Assembly: GCA_022842685.1 (NCBI GenBank)
Contig: JALHPC010000004.1
Coordinates: forward strand, 1 to 64,000
Length of the DNA stretch: 64,000 nt
Direction of reading: 5' to 3'
Source: Candidatus Kapaibacterium sp.
GTDB lineage: Bacteria > Bacteroidota > Ignavibacteria > Kapaibacteriales > Kapaibacteriaceae
Part shown: one piece after another, positions 46,154 to 54,490 of the stretch
Layout: every line of letters begins with the position of its first letter
Position numbering within the stretch: the first letter of the stretch is position 1
Made by a program: the position numbers and the translations under genes
The notes under the pieces: model-generated
Told to the model about the DNA's origin: nothing
What the model saw: the letters and a program-made list of their open reading frames with translations, nothing else
The model's database searches: none

Positions 46154-46950
46154 TGCGACATCGCTGCATTCTGCTATTCATCGTTTTGATGACGATGCCC
46201 CTTATCGTAACGGGGCAGGGTCGGCTGGTGAAGCCGAATATCGAGTCACTCGACTCGCTCATGGTGGAAGAAGAGTGGTGGATAGGGGGACGCGTTTACG
46301 GGCTTCTGCAGGCGCAATTCGGCCAGCTTACGGTGCAGTATGTTGGTGGTACGGCGCCCGGATCGACGCAGTTGAGCACCCCTCTAACGAACGGCGATGG
46401 ATATGGTGGTGGAATGCAAGCTGTTGTTGAGTATCGGGCACCAGATCGTCCGTGGGCATTCGTTGGTGGGATTGGTGCAGAGTATCACTACGCAACAGCA
46501 ACCAGCAGCCAGTTCGTAAATCAGGGTATTTACGCATATCGGGCAAGATTCGAGGCACTATCTTCGGTCTTCTACCTGTCTCCGTCCTTCGAGGCGCGGC
46601 TTCGGTTAGGTCGCATTGGAACCTTTGCGATGGCGGGCTTTCAGGTTGATGTTCCGTTGTCTGGTAATCAGGCATCGTTGTGGCAACATGAAGAACTTGA
46701 TGGTGCAACGACTGGTGAGCCAGGATTTCCAATGACCAGCATCCGTTTTGGAACAACGATTCAGTATGCAACTCGCGTTGGGCTGACACTTGGTGTTGGA
46801 CATGATTTTATGGTTGGACTTTACGGCTATCGGTCGCAGATAGTCACACCTTATCTAACCATGGTTGTAGGTACGCCTGTCACGAGCACACCAACATCAT
46901 GGAATGGGGCAACGGTAAAACTTGGAATCATGTGGCGTACAGCCATGTAG
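46150..46950 (+). CDS. Predicted outer-membrane beta-barrel protein (266 aa)
   Basis: ATG 46150 overlaps the previous stop. After a signal peptide (MMRHRCILLFIVLMTMPLIV) the protein shows alternating polar and aromatic strands typical of a small outer-membrane barrel: WWIGGRVYGLLQAQFGQLTV, WAFVGGIGAEYHYATATS, FYLSPSFEARLRLGRIGTF, TIQYATRVGLTLGVGHDFMV, and a final strand ATVKLGIMWRTAM. A barrel at the end of the fibre operon is a candidate anchor or export partner, but no homology to a known secretion pore is visible. A second small barrel occurs at 56773-57540. Confidence 0.72.
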   Translation: MMRHRCILLFIVLMTMPLIVTGQGRLVKPNIESLDSLMVEEEWWIGGRVYGLLQAQFGQLTVQYVGGTAPGSTQLSTPLTNGDGYGGGMQAVVEYRAPDRPWAFVGGIGAEYHYATATSSQFVNQGIYAYRARFEALSSVFYLSPSFEARLRLGRIGTFAMAGFQVDVPLSGNQASLWQHEELDGATTGEPGFPMTSIRFGTTIQYATRVGLTLGVGHDFMVGLYGYRSQIVTPYLTMVVGTPVTSTPTSWNGATVKLGIMWRTAM

Positions 46951-47029
46951 AAGGCAGTCGGCAGTTCGAATGTCTACAGTAATCAGAAATATTCTCGTGT
47001 TTACGGCGAAATCTGATGTCTGAGGTCAA

Positions 47030-47051
47030 CCCACGTTTGTAAAAACGTGGG
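47030..47051 (+). terminator. Hairpin at the end of the surface-fibre operon
   Basis: CCCACGTTT (47030-47038), loop GTAA, AAACGTGGG (47043-47051): a perfect 9-base-pair stem between convergent genes, 79 bases after the barrel gene. No T tract follows on the plus strand, so efficiency is doubtful. Confidence 0.5.
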
Positions 47052-47099
47052 AGAGTAGGGGAGCTTCAGAATTCTCGTAGAACACGTGAGGTCACAGTG

Positions 47100-47119
47100 A
47101 ACCCCGGATTCCCGGGGTT
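47100..47119 (-). terminator. Hairpin at the end of the histidine-kinase operon
   Basis: AACCCCGG-ATTC-CCGGGGTT, a perfect 8-base-pair stem starting 6 bases beyond the stop of the minus-strand kinase gene. It may serve both directions in this convergent gap. The rest of 46951-47125 shows nothing else. Confidence 0.55.
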
Positions 47120-47125
47120 TGCTGT

Positions 47126-49162
47126 TTACGGATGCTGTTCGACGTGGGCAGGCAACGTCAGTGTAAATGTCGAACCTACACCATGTGGGCCAGTGCTATA
47201 CGAGATCGTTCCGCCAAGTCGATTGGCGAGTCTCTTCGATAGGTAAAGTCCCAAGCCGAGCGAGTCTGCTACGTGTTCCTTTGCCATCGTGCTGTACGCC
47301 TCGAAGAGTCGATGGCGAACTGCCTCAGGAATTCCAGGGCCTGTGTCGCTAACCGACACCAGAATCATGTCATTCTTGTGTTGCGCATTGACAGTGATAA
47401 ACCCGGATTGCTGTGTGTGCTTAAGGGCGTTGCCGATGAGATTATCAAGAATCGAAGAAACGAGACTTACGTCGGTATTACACCAAAGTTGTTCGTCGAG
47501 GTTGAGGCGCACAACGTGGTGCCTTCGTTGGGCTACGGCGCGTTGGCGTTCAACAGCTTGGCGGGCGAGATATGTGACGTTGACGAGTTCCGTTGTTGCA
47601 ATGGCTTGACGGTGGGCTGAGAGTAGTGTGTTGACGGTCGACAACGTGTGATCGACGATGGACGTAGCCTGCTGGAGGTCGTCGGCAGAAATCGCATCTG
47701 GACTTTGGCGGAGGAGTTCTCGTATCGACGACAAGGGGCTGCGCAAATCGTGGGCTACGAGGTTCATCATATCCGTCTGATCAGTCGTTAGCTGCCGAAG
47801 ACTCTCGTTGGCCGACCGCAGTCGTTCCATTGCCTCTGCGAGTTCTACGTTACGAAGGCGTTCAACTTCGACTTCGTGTTGGCGTCGCTCGCTTCTAAAG
47901 CGGATGTTTGCCGCCGTGAGGCGTCTGCGTGTTCGTCGTTCGTCTGCGTCGCGCGTAAGCGTTACTGCCTTCGATAGGATAACACTATGGTGGGCCTGAT
48001 CTTGGCTACCTAGACACGATTGTGAAAGCATCTCAATGAGTTCGAGCATGGCTGGCACACTCTGTGTTTCGGCAAGGCGGGGCAAAAGTGCTTCGGCAAT
48101 CCGCCACATGTCGTCGGTACGACCTTCGTCGGCGCAAAGGCGGGCCTCGGTGAGAGCAAGGCGTTGGTGTAGGTAGTCGTTTGAGTCATCGGTTGCCAGA
48201 GCGTGAGCTTGCTGCAGGGCCGCCCGAGCGCGCTCGATGTTACCATATCGACGCGCATGTTCGGCCAAATCCGCCAGTGCATGGAACCGCAAATCGTCGA
48301 GGCTCTTGCCTTCTGTTCTTTCTAAGGCGTCGACGAGCACTCGCTCTGCCGCTGTTGAGTCGGCAACGGCCGACAGTACTTCGGCTTTAAACAACAGCGC
48401 AGAAACGATTTGGTGATCGATCCCTGTGCCAATGGCAAGGTCGACGCCTTCGTCGGCAAGCCGAAGCGCTTCGGTAGCGTCGTCACGCTTGGCCGCAATC
48501 ACTGCAAGCGATCCAGCAGACGAAACGGCTTGGAGGGTCTGTCCGTAAGCGCGTTCGATAACGTAGGCACGGCGGAGATACTCGTATGCCGTCTCGTGGT
48601 CGTCGAGACGTTTCCACGCCTCGCCGTAGTTGTAGTACGCCACGGCCAATGCTACGGGGTCGGCTAGTCGTTCGCGAAGAACAATGTTCTCTTCGAGAAT
48701 TCGCATTCCGTCTTCAACGCGACCTTGATCGCCGTATAGTCCGCCAAGCACATTCAAAATGCGTGACCGAAGGAGGTCGTCTGCCTCTGATGTTGATGCA
48801 GATTCAAGGAGGTTTTCAAGAACCTCGATGGCCTCTGCGACACGGTTCTCCATCATCATTACCACGGCTCGGATGTAGGCTAACTCGCGGTACACTGGCG
48901 AATCACGTCGATGTTCATCCGCGTGCCGATTGATGATGTCGTGAGCTTGTGATGTTCGCCCAAGTCTGCCTAGGCAGGCCGCGCAAATTGCGGCCAATCT
49001 GCCGGCTGTCGTCCTATCTGCCATCGTGCTTGCTGCAACGATCGCTGTATCAAGCTCCTCGTTGAGCGTCGATGCGTCGGGTCGCGTAAGCAGGCAAGCG
49101 CGGTAGTAGTCAAGCGACTCCTCCGATGTAGGACGACCGGCCTGTTTCATCGATTCAGTCAT
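47126..49162 (-). CDS. Soluble TPR-domain histidine kinase (678 aa)
   Basis: No signal peptide or membrane segment, so cytosolic. Residues 1-400 are helical TPR-like repeats (for example LADPVALAVAYYNYGEAWKR and YEYLRRAYVIERAYG). A coiled coil (HEVEVERLRNVELAEAMERL) leads to the phosphoacceptor box VAHDLRSPLSSI (His about 470). The ATPase domain has an N box NLIGNALKHTQ, DTGPGIPE and SLGLGLYLSKRLANRLGG. There is no receiver domain and no response regulator gene in the window. It overlaps the upstream paralog by four bases (ATGA). The TPR part probably binds a protein or peptide signal, as in other TPR kinases of Bacteroidota. Confidence 0.88.
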   Translation of the reverse strand: MTESMKQAGRPTSEESLDYYRACLLTRPDASTLNEELDTAIVAASTMADRTTAGRLAAICAACLGRLGRTSQAHDIINRHADEHRRDSPVYRELAYIRAVVMMMENRVAEAIEVLENLLESASTSEADDLLRSRILNVLGGLYGDQGRVEDGMRILEENIVLRERLADPVALAVAYYNYGEAWKRLDDHETAYEYLRRAYVIERAYGQTLQAVSSAGSLAVIAAKRDDATEALRLADEGVDLAIGTGIDHQIVSALLFKAEVLSAVADSTAAERVLVDALERTEGKSLDDLRFHALADLAEHARRYGNIERARAALQQAHALATDDSNDYLHQRLALTEARLCADEGRTDDMWRIAEALLPRLAETQSVPAMLELIEMLSQSCLGSQDQAHHSVILSKAVTLTRDADERRTRRRLTAANIRFRSERRQHEVEVERLRNVELAEAMERLRSANESLRQLTTDQTDMMNLVAHDLRSPLSSIRELLRQSPDAISADDLQQATSIVDHTLSTVNTLLSAHRQAIATTELVNVTYLARQAVERQRAVAQRRHHVVRLNLDEQLWCNTDVSLVSSILDNLIGNALKHTQQSGFITVNAQHKNDMILVSVSDTGPGIPEAVRHRLFEAYSTMAKEHVADSLGLGLYLSKRLANRLGGTISYSTGPHGVGSTFTLTLPAHVEQHP

Positions 49163-51243
49163 TGCTGAGGCACAACATCAGTGTGAGCAATTCTTGGAAG
49201 CTGAAGGGAAAAGCAGCTGCCTTTGCCGTCGCTGTACGTGCTGTACACGATACGCGCTCCCATCTTCAATGCCATGCGTTGTGCAAGGTAGAGCCCCAGT
49301 CCTAAAGACTCATCGGTGTCGGAAGGTCTAGTCGAGATGGTTGGATACTTTGTGAAAAGTCTGTCGACCTCGCTGGTGGGCACACCAGGTCCCTCGTCGA
49401 TGACATCGATCGACGGGCCATCGCTACGAACACGAATCGTAACGACCGAATCAGGGGCCGTGTATTTAATTGCATTCGACAGAAGGTTATCGAGGATTGC
49501 ATCGATGAGCGTGACGTCGCCGGAGGCCCAGCACTCTTCGTTGGCTTCGAGAGCGATCTGAACATTCCGTTCGCGGGCTCGGGCGGCATGGCGTTGTTCT
49601 GCACGTTGTGCTAGAAATGACAGACTAACACTTTCGTGTGCCAAGAGCGACATCTTCGATGAGCTCTGTGCCATGGTGAGGAAGGTTGTAACGGTTGCCA
49701 TCATGCGGGTTACTGCGGCCAAGACATCGCGGCAGATTGTTCGCACGTCGTTCGGCGGGAGCTCATGCACGTTCTGCACGATGGTAGTAATGGCAGCACG
49801 AATCTCAAAGAGCGGATTCCGTAAGTCGTGAGCAGCAATTGCAAGAAACTCGTCCTTTTCTCCTGCCAGCACCATAAGCTCTGCGTTCATCGTCTCGAGG
49901 CGGGCATTCGCAGCCGCCAACTCAATCGTGCGGAGTCTCTCGATTTCGGCGTCTTTTCGCTGGTGTTCTGCACCCATGCGCGACATCAGCAACGCATATC
50001 TGCGTGTCTCGCGGTCGTCGGTAAGCCGACGATACTGATGAAGTGCATCGCGCAGAAAGGACTTCGTTTCTGTCGTGGCATCAACGTCGGCCACGATGCC
50101 GGCGAGCACTTCAATGGCTTCGCCAAGTTCAACAAGAGCACCAAGGCGGGCGCATGATTGGATGGCATGAGTGGCGAGTGACACCCCTTCGTGCCACTGT
50201 TGACGTCGCACGAGGAGTTTGGCACGACGCAACTGTGCGCGTGCTTCTAGTAAAGCGTCGGGCTGACGCTCAAGAAGGTGGAGCGACTCGAGGATAAAGA
50301 GCTCCGAAGTATCTGCGGCGCCCTCGGCTAGGGCTAGATCGGCCAATTCGAGCTGAATGTTAACACGATGGGTGTCTACACCGTGGCGCTCAATCATTTC
50401 GAGTGCCCGTAGCAGCGATGTTCGCTGCTGTCGGCACTCTTTCAACAACGAGAATGCCTTAGCCATGTTCACCAGAGCCGCCACGGCCGTCAATACTGGT
50501 GCACTGCGTTCAAGTAGTTCGTTTGTCGAAGCTAGCACCTCGTTCGCCACGTCGGCACGGTGCAGGCGGGCATATACGACGGCAAGGTGCGACATCGTAA
50601 GTGTCAAGTTAGCAACATCATCGAACGATCGTTCGATATCTGCAGCACGGTGGTAGTACTCCAAGGCGGGGTCGTAGAGGCCTTGCCGGTCAAGGAATAG
50701 AGCAAAGTTGAACGCGGCGACAGCGATGCCGCGTTGATCACCTAAGTCCTCCTTGAGTGTAAATGTCTCTGCGTACAGCCGTTCGGCGCGCGAAAGGTCG
50801 CCAAGCACTTCGCAGAGACTTGCCATGAGCGATGAGGCGCGCGACAGCGTGGTAGGAATGCCAAGGGTCGTTGCGGATGCGTACACGCCTTCGAGAATCG
50901 CCATGGCGTCGGCCAGTGCCCCCTTCCGATTGAAAATCACGGCGCGTAAGTAGGCGATGTCGAGACTGAATCGCTCGTGGGTGACAAGGGCTGCAGGGGC
51001 GTTGTCGAGTACGGTCCCAGCGCGATCAAAATCGGCGGCGTTGATATGATAGAAGCAGGCAAAGCTCACGCAAGCCGTGCGGACAACGAGCGGAGCTGTT
51101 GCGTCGTCGATTACCTGCTGCGCTTCGGCGAGCGCAGCGGGGGCCTCGTCGGCAGTAGGTGCAGCAACAAGCCGCTTATGCAGCGACTTGCGCAAGGCCG
51201 CATAAGAATCGTCGACGGTTGTGGATGGCTTGTGATGCGGCAC
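49159..51243 (-). CDS. Soluble TPR-domain histidine kinase (694 aa), paralog
   Basis: Paralog and operon partner of the preceding kinase with the same layout: TPR-like repeats (about 1-400; AVAAFNFALFLDRQGLYDPA, LEYYHRAADIERSF), coiled coil (HQRKDAEIERLRTIELAAAN), phosphoacceptor box AAHDLRNPLFEI (His about 471), N box NLLSNAIKYTAPD, DEGPGVP, and SLGLGLYLAQRMALKMG. No membrane segment, sensor domain or receiver is present. Two such kinases in one operon could form a heterodimer; both keep the histidine and the ATP-binding motifs. The operon is transcribed away from nuoM. Confidence 0.88.
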   Translation of the reverse strand: MPHHKPSTTVDDSYAALRKSLHKRLVAAPTADEAPAALAEAQQVIDDATAPLVVRTACVSFACFYHINAADFDRAGTVLDNAPAALVTHERFSLDIAYLRAVIFNRKGALADAMAILEGVYASATTLGIPTTLSRASSLMASLCEVLGDLSRAERLYAETFTLKEDLGDQRGIAVAAFNFALFLDRQGLYDPALEYYHRAADIERSFDDVANLTLTMSHLAVVYARLHRADVANEVLASTNELLERSAPVLTAVAALVNMAKAFSLLKECRQQRTSLLRALEMIERHGVDTHRVNIQLELADLALAEGAADTSELFILESLHLLERQPDALLEARAQLRRAKLLVRRQQWHEGVSLATHAIQSCARLGALVELGEAIEVLAGIVADVDATTETKSFLRDALHQYRRLTDDRETRRYALLMSRMGAEHQRKDAEIERLRTIELAAANARLETMNAELMVLAGEKDEFLAIAAHDLRNPLFEIRAAITTIVQNVHELPPNDVRTICRDVLAAVTRMMATVTTFLTMAQSSSKMSLLAHESVSLSFLAQRAEQRHAARARERNVQIALEANEECWASGDVTLIDAILDNLLSNAIKYTAPDSVVTIRVRSDGPSIDVIDEGPGVPTSEVDRLFTKYPTISTRPSDTDESLGLGLYLAQRMALKMGARIVYSTYSDGKGSCFSLQLPRIAHTDVVPQQ

Positions 51244-51290
51244 GGTAATGCCTTATAAGGCAATCGTTGAAACGATGCTGGTTGATCATG

Positions 51291-51298
51291 CAAAGATA
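51291..51298 (-). promoter_or_regulatory. Bacteroidota-type -7 box upstream of the kinase operon
   Basis: On the minus strand this reads TATCTTTG, fitting TAnnTTTG, with a start expected about 40 bases before the first kinase gene. It lies in the 165-base divergent gap shared with nuoM. On the plus strand, GTTATATTGC near 51363-51373 is only a near match for a nuoM promoter. Confidence 0.45.
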
Positions 51299-51408
51299 CG
51301 TGATGGTACAGGGTGAATGGCACGACGAATGATGGAATCCGTCGTTCCTTTGCAGGGCGAAGTGTTATATTGCGCGGAATTTTTTTGCCGTCCACCACTT
51401 CGTAGCCC

Positions 51409-52953
51409 ATGGGTGTCTTTTCCCTTCTGTGCACGCTCTTCGTACCACTTGCGGGGTCGTTGGCCGTCTTGCTTATCGATCGTAACCAAGGCAAGGCCAT
51501 TCGCCTCACCGCGCTGGCGGTATCGTTGGTAACGTTCGCACTTTCGCTTTTGATGCTGGTTTCGTTCGACGCGTCGTCGTCGGCCATGCAGTTCGTTGTA
51601 AACACATCCTGGATTGCGAGCATTGATGCTGGCTTCCGAGTTGGAGTCGACGGCACCAGCCTGTTGCTTGTGTTGCTGACGACATTCGTGATGCCTATCG
51701 CGCTACTCACGTCCTTCACCTCCATCAAGAAGCAGGAGAAGGAATACTACATGCTCCTCTTGCTATTGCAGTTTGGCATGACGGGTGTGTTTATGGCGTT
51801 GGACACCTTCCTGTTCTACGTGTTTTGGGAAGTGATTCTGATTCCGATGTACTTCATCATCGGTATCTGGGGCGGCAAGGACCGCGTCTACGCTGCGGTA
51901 AAGTTCTTCTTGTATACACTCGTTGGCTCTCTTCTGATGTTGCTGGCTATCATTTGGCTGGGCTTCTATGGAGACGCCGCTGGTGTGGGCTTTACTACCG
52001 ACCTTATGAAGCTGCGGATGGTGGCCCCAGCAATTGGCATCGAAGCTCAAACGTGGCTGTTTTTGGCCTTTGCCTTGGCATTCTGCATTAAGGTGCCACT
52101 GTTCCCCCTCCACACGTGGCTTCCCGACGCCCACGTACAGGCGCCCACGGCTGGTTCGGTTATCCTTGCCGCTGTGCTTCTCAAGATGGGTACCTACGGT
52201 CTCATCCGTTTCAACCTTGAACTATTCCCAGCAGCTTCGGCAGCATGGGCTGCCCCTATCAGTATCCTTGCTGTGGTTGGCATTGTGTATGGGGCACTGG
52301 TTGCCATGGTACAAACCGATGTCAAGAAACTTGTGGCATACTCATCGGTAAGTCACTTGGGCTTTGTTGTGCTCGGCATTTTTTCGCTAACCGTCGAAGG
52401 TATCCAAGGTGCCGTCATTCAGATGGTCAACCACGGCTTGTCCACAGGGATGCTCTTCTTGTGCGTTGGCGTTCTGTACGAACGTCGCCATACGCGCGAG
52501 ATTTCGGAATACGGAGGCGTTACGTCGGCCATGCCGCGCTTCGCCGTGTTCTTTGCCATTGCCATGTTTGCCTCGGTGGGCTTGCCAGGGCTTAACGGCT
52601 TTGTGGGCGAATACCTAACCCTTCTTGGTGCGTTCCGCTCGCCCTATCTCAACAGCTGGTGGTATGCCATCGTGAGCGCCTCAGGCGTCATCTTCGCCGC
52701 TGTCTATCTGCTATGGATGTTCCAGCGCGTGATGTTTGGCAAGAACGACAACCCTGAAAACCACCACTTACGCGACCTAACAACAAGCGAGTACTGGCAA
52801 CTTGCTCCTCTCGTTGTGTTCATCGTTTGGATTGGCGTGTACCCACACACATTTATGCGCCTATCCGAACAGTCTGTCAGGGCCGTCGTCGGCCACGTCA
52901 TGCATCACACGTCGATGAGCACGCCGCCGTCGGCCTCCGTCACCCCTCGTTGA
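51409..52953 (+). CDS. nuoM: NADH-quinone oxidoreductase subunit M
   Basis: Antiporter-like proton-pumping subunit of respiratory complex I. The 514-residue protein has about 14 hydrophobic helices. Family landmarks include the conserved Glu in FYVFWEVILIPMYFIIGIWG, the Lys in FCIKVPLFPLHTWLPDAHVQ followed by APTAGSVILA, and VQTDVKKLVAYSSVSHLGFV. ATG 51409 starts a hydrophobic first helix. nuoN follows after four bases, but nuoL and the other complex I genes are absent on the upstream side, where kinase genes run the other way. Confidence 0.96.
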   Translation: MGVFSLLCTLFVPLAGSLAVLLIDRNQGKAIRLTALAVSLVTFALSLLMLVSFDASSSAMQFVVNTSWIASIDAGFRVGVDGTSLLLVLLTTFVMPIALLTSFTSIKKQEKEYYMLLLLLQFGMTGVFMALDTFLFYVFWEVILIPMYFIIGIWGGKDRVYAAVKFFLYTLVGSLLMLLAIIWLGFYGDAAGVGFTTDLMKLRMVAPAIGIEAQTWLFLAFALAFCIKVPLFPLHTWLPDAHVQAPTAGSVILAAVLLKMGTYGLIRFNLELFPAASAAWAAPISILAVVGIVYGALVAMVQTDVKKLVAYSSVSHLGFVVLGIFSLTVEGIQGAVIQMVNHGLSTGMLFLCVGVLYERRHTREISEYGGVTSAMPRFAVFFAIAMFASVGLPGLNGFVGEYLTLLGAFRSPYLNSWWYAIVSASGVIFAAVYLLWMFQRVMFGKNDNPENHHLRDLTTSEYWQLAPLVVFIVWIGVYPHTFMRLSEQSVRAVVGHVMHHTSMSTPPSASVTPR

Positions 52954-52957
52954 TACC

Positions 52958-54418
52958 GTGAGTTCTACGCCCATGATGCCCGCACTCTTTCAGGTTCTCC
53001 CCCTAGTTGTTATCTGGCTTGCCCTCGGTGCCGTTGGTATCGTTATTCAGGCCTACGTCCGCAACACCAAATTGGTGTTTGGTTACTACCTAGGCACTCT
53101 TGCTCTGACGGCCATTCTTGCCGTTGTAACGGCTGGGGCAAAGGGTACGATGTTCAGCGGTATGATTACGACTGGTGGCTATGCCAATTTCTTTGACGTG
53201 TTGTTCTGCTCGGCAGGCATTCTGTCGATGATCGCTGCACGACCCTACCTGCAGCGCCTCGATGGCGAGTTGGATGAGTTCTACACCTTGCTTGTATCTG
53301 CCGTCACTGGTATGATGCTGATGGCACACTCAAACCATATGCTCGTTACGTTTATCGGCGTTGAACTCATGTCGATTTCGTTCTACGTGATGTCGGGATT
53401 CCTTCGCTCAGATATCCGCTCGGTCGAGGCAGCCCTGAAGTACTTCCTCCTTGGTGCCTTTGCTTCTGGCTTTTTGGTGTACGGAATGGCCCTCATCTAT
53501 GGCGCTACCGGTTCGCTCGAGTTCGGCGCTATTGGCTCTGCTGTAGTATCCGACGCTTTGCGCTTCCCAGTTTTGTTCGCTATTGGCGCCACGCTACTTG
53601 TTATCGGCTTCTGCTTCAAGATAGCCGCCTTCCCATTCCACCAGTGGGCTCCCGACGTTTACGAAGGGGCACCGACGGCCGTGACGGCGTTCATGTCGAC
53701 TGGCGGTAAGGCCGCAGCGTTCTCGGCACTCATTCCGATTGCCTCTGTCGTGATGGCGGGTGATTCGGTGGTAACAGGGCAAATGCAGCTTATGGTTGCT
53801 ATCGTTTCTGCCGTTACCATGCTTGTAGGCAACATCTCGGCAATCGCTCAAAGCAACGTTAAGCGCATGCTTGCCTATTCGTCGATTGCTCATGCCGGCT
53901 ATATGCTGATGGGAATCGTTAACGGTACCACATCTGGCTCGGAAGCTATCGTCTTTTACGCCACGGCCTATACATTTATGCAAATAGGGGCCTTCGTTAT
54001 CGTTGGCATTCTCGAGCGCGAAGAAGGTGGTCACCTGCAGCTTGACGACTATGCAGGCCTAGGTAAGCGGCAGCCAGTCCTAGCGGCTCTCATGTCGATC
54101 TTTCTATTCTCGCTTGCCGGTATTCCGCCTCTTGGCGGCTTCTTTGGTAAGTATCTGTTATTCGTTTCTGCCATCGATGCCGGATTTACATGGCTAACCA
54201 TTGTTGCCGTTGCCTCTAGCGTGATTTCTGTATGGTTCTACCTTGGCCTCGTTGTGAAGATGTACTTCACCGAACCATCGGGTGATACCTCGGAGTCACC
54301 ATCGGGTATCGCCGCCATTACGCTTGCCGTGTCGACCGTGGCCGTTATCGCCCTTGGCATTGTGCCGGGCTGGATTACGTCGGTAATCCGCTCATGGCCG
54401 CCGATGCTTACTCCGTAA
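52958..54418 (+). CDS. nuoN: NADH-quinone oxidoreductase subunit N
   Basis: Second antiporter-like membrane subunit of complex I. The 486-residue protein has about 14 hydrophobic helices, with MLVTFIGVELMSISFYVMSG (conserved Glu), SVEAALKYFLLGAFASGFLV, CFKIAAFPFHQWAPDVYEGA (conserved Lys) and SNVKRMLAYSSIAHAGYMLM, all typical of NuoN. The start is GTG 52958, four bases after the nuoM stop. The gene is followed by a secreted-protein gene, not by further nuo genes. Confidence 0.96.
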   Translation: MSSTPMMPALFQVLPLVVIWLALGAVGIVIQAYVRNTKLVFGYYLGTLALTAILAVVTAGAKGTMFSGMITTGGYANFFDVLFCSAGILSMIAARPYLQRLDGELDEFYTLLVSAVTGMMLMAHSNHMLVTFIGVELMSISFYVMSGFLRSDIRSVEAALKYFLLGAFASGFLVYGMALIYGATGSLEFGAIGSAVVSDALRFPVLFAIGATLLVIGFCFKIAAFPFHQWAPDVYEGAPTAVTAFMSTGGKAAAFSALIPIASVVMAGDSVVTGQMQLMVAIVSAVTMLVGNISAIAQSNVKRMLAYSSIAHAGYMLMGIVNGTTSGSEAIVFYATAYTFMQIGAFVIVGILEREEGGHLQLDDYAGLGKRQPVLAALMSIFLFSLAGIPPLGGFFGKYLLFVSAIDAGFTWLTIVAVASSVISVWFYLGLVVKMYFTEPSGDTSESPSGIAAITLAVSTVAVIALGIVPGWITSVIRSWPPMLTP

Positions 54419-54490
54419 CGACGGCTAGGGTTGGCACCCGTCGATCGTAACTTCAGACCTGGTGGCAGCATCGCTGCCGACGTCCCAACC

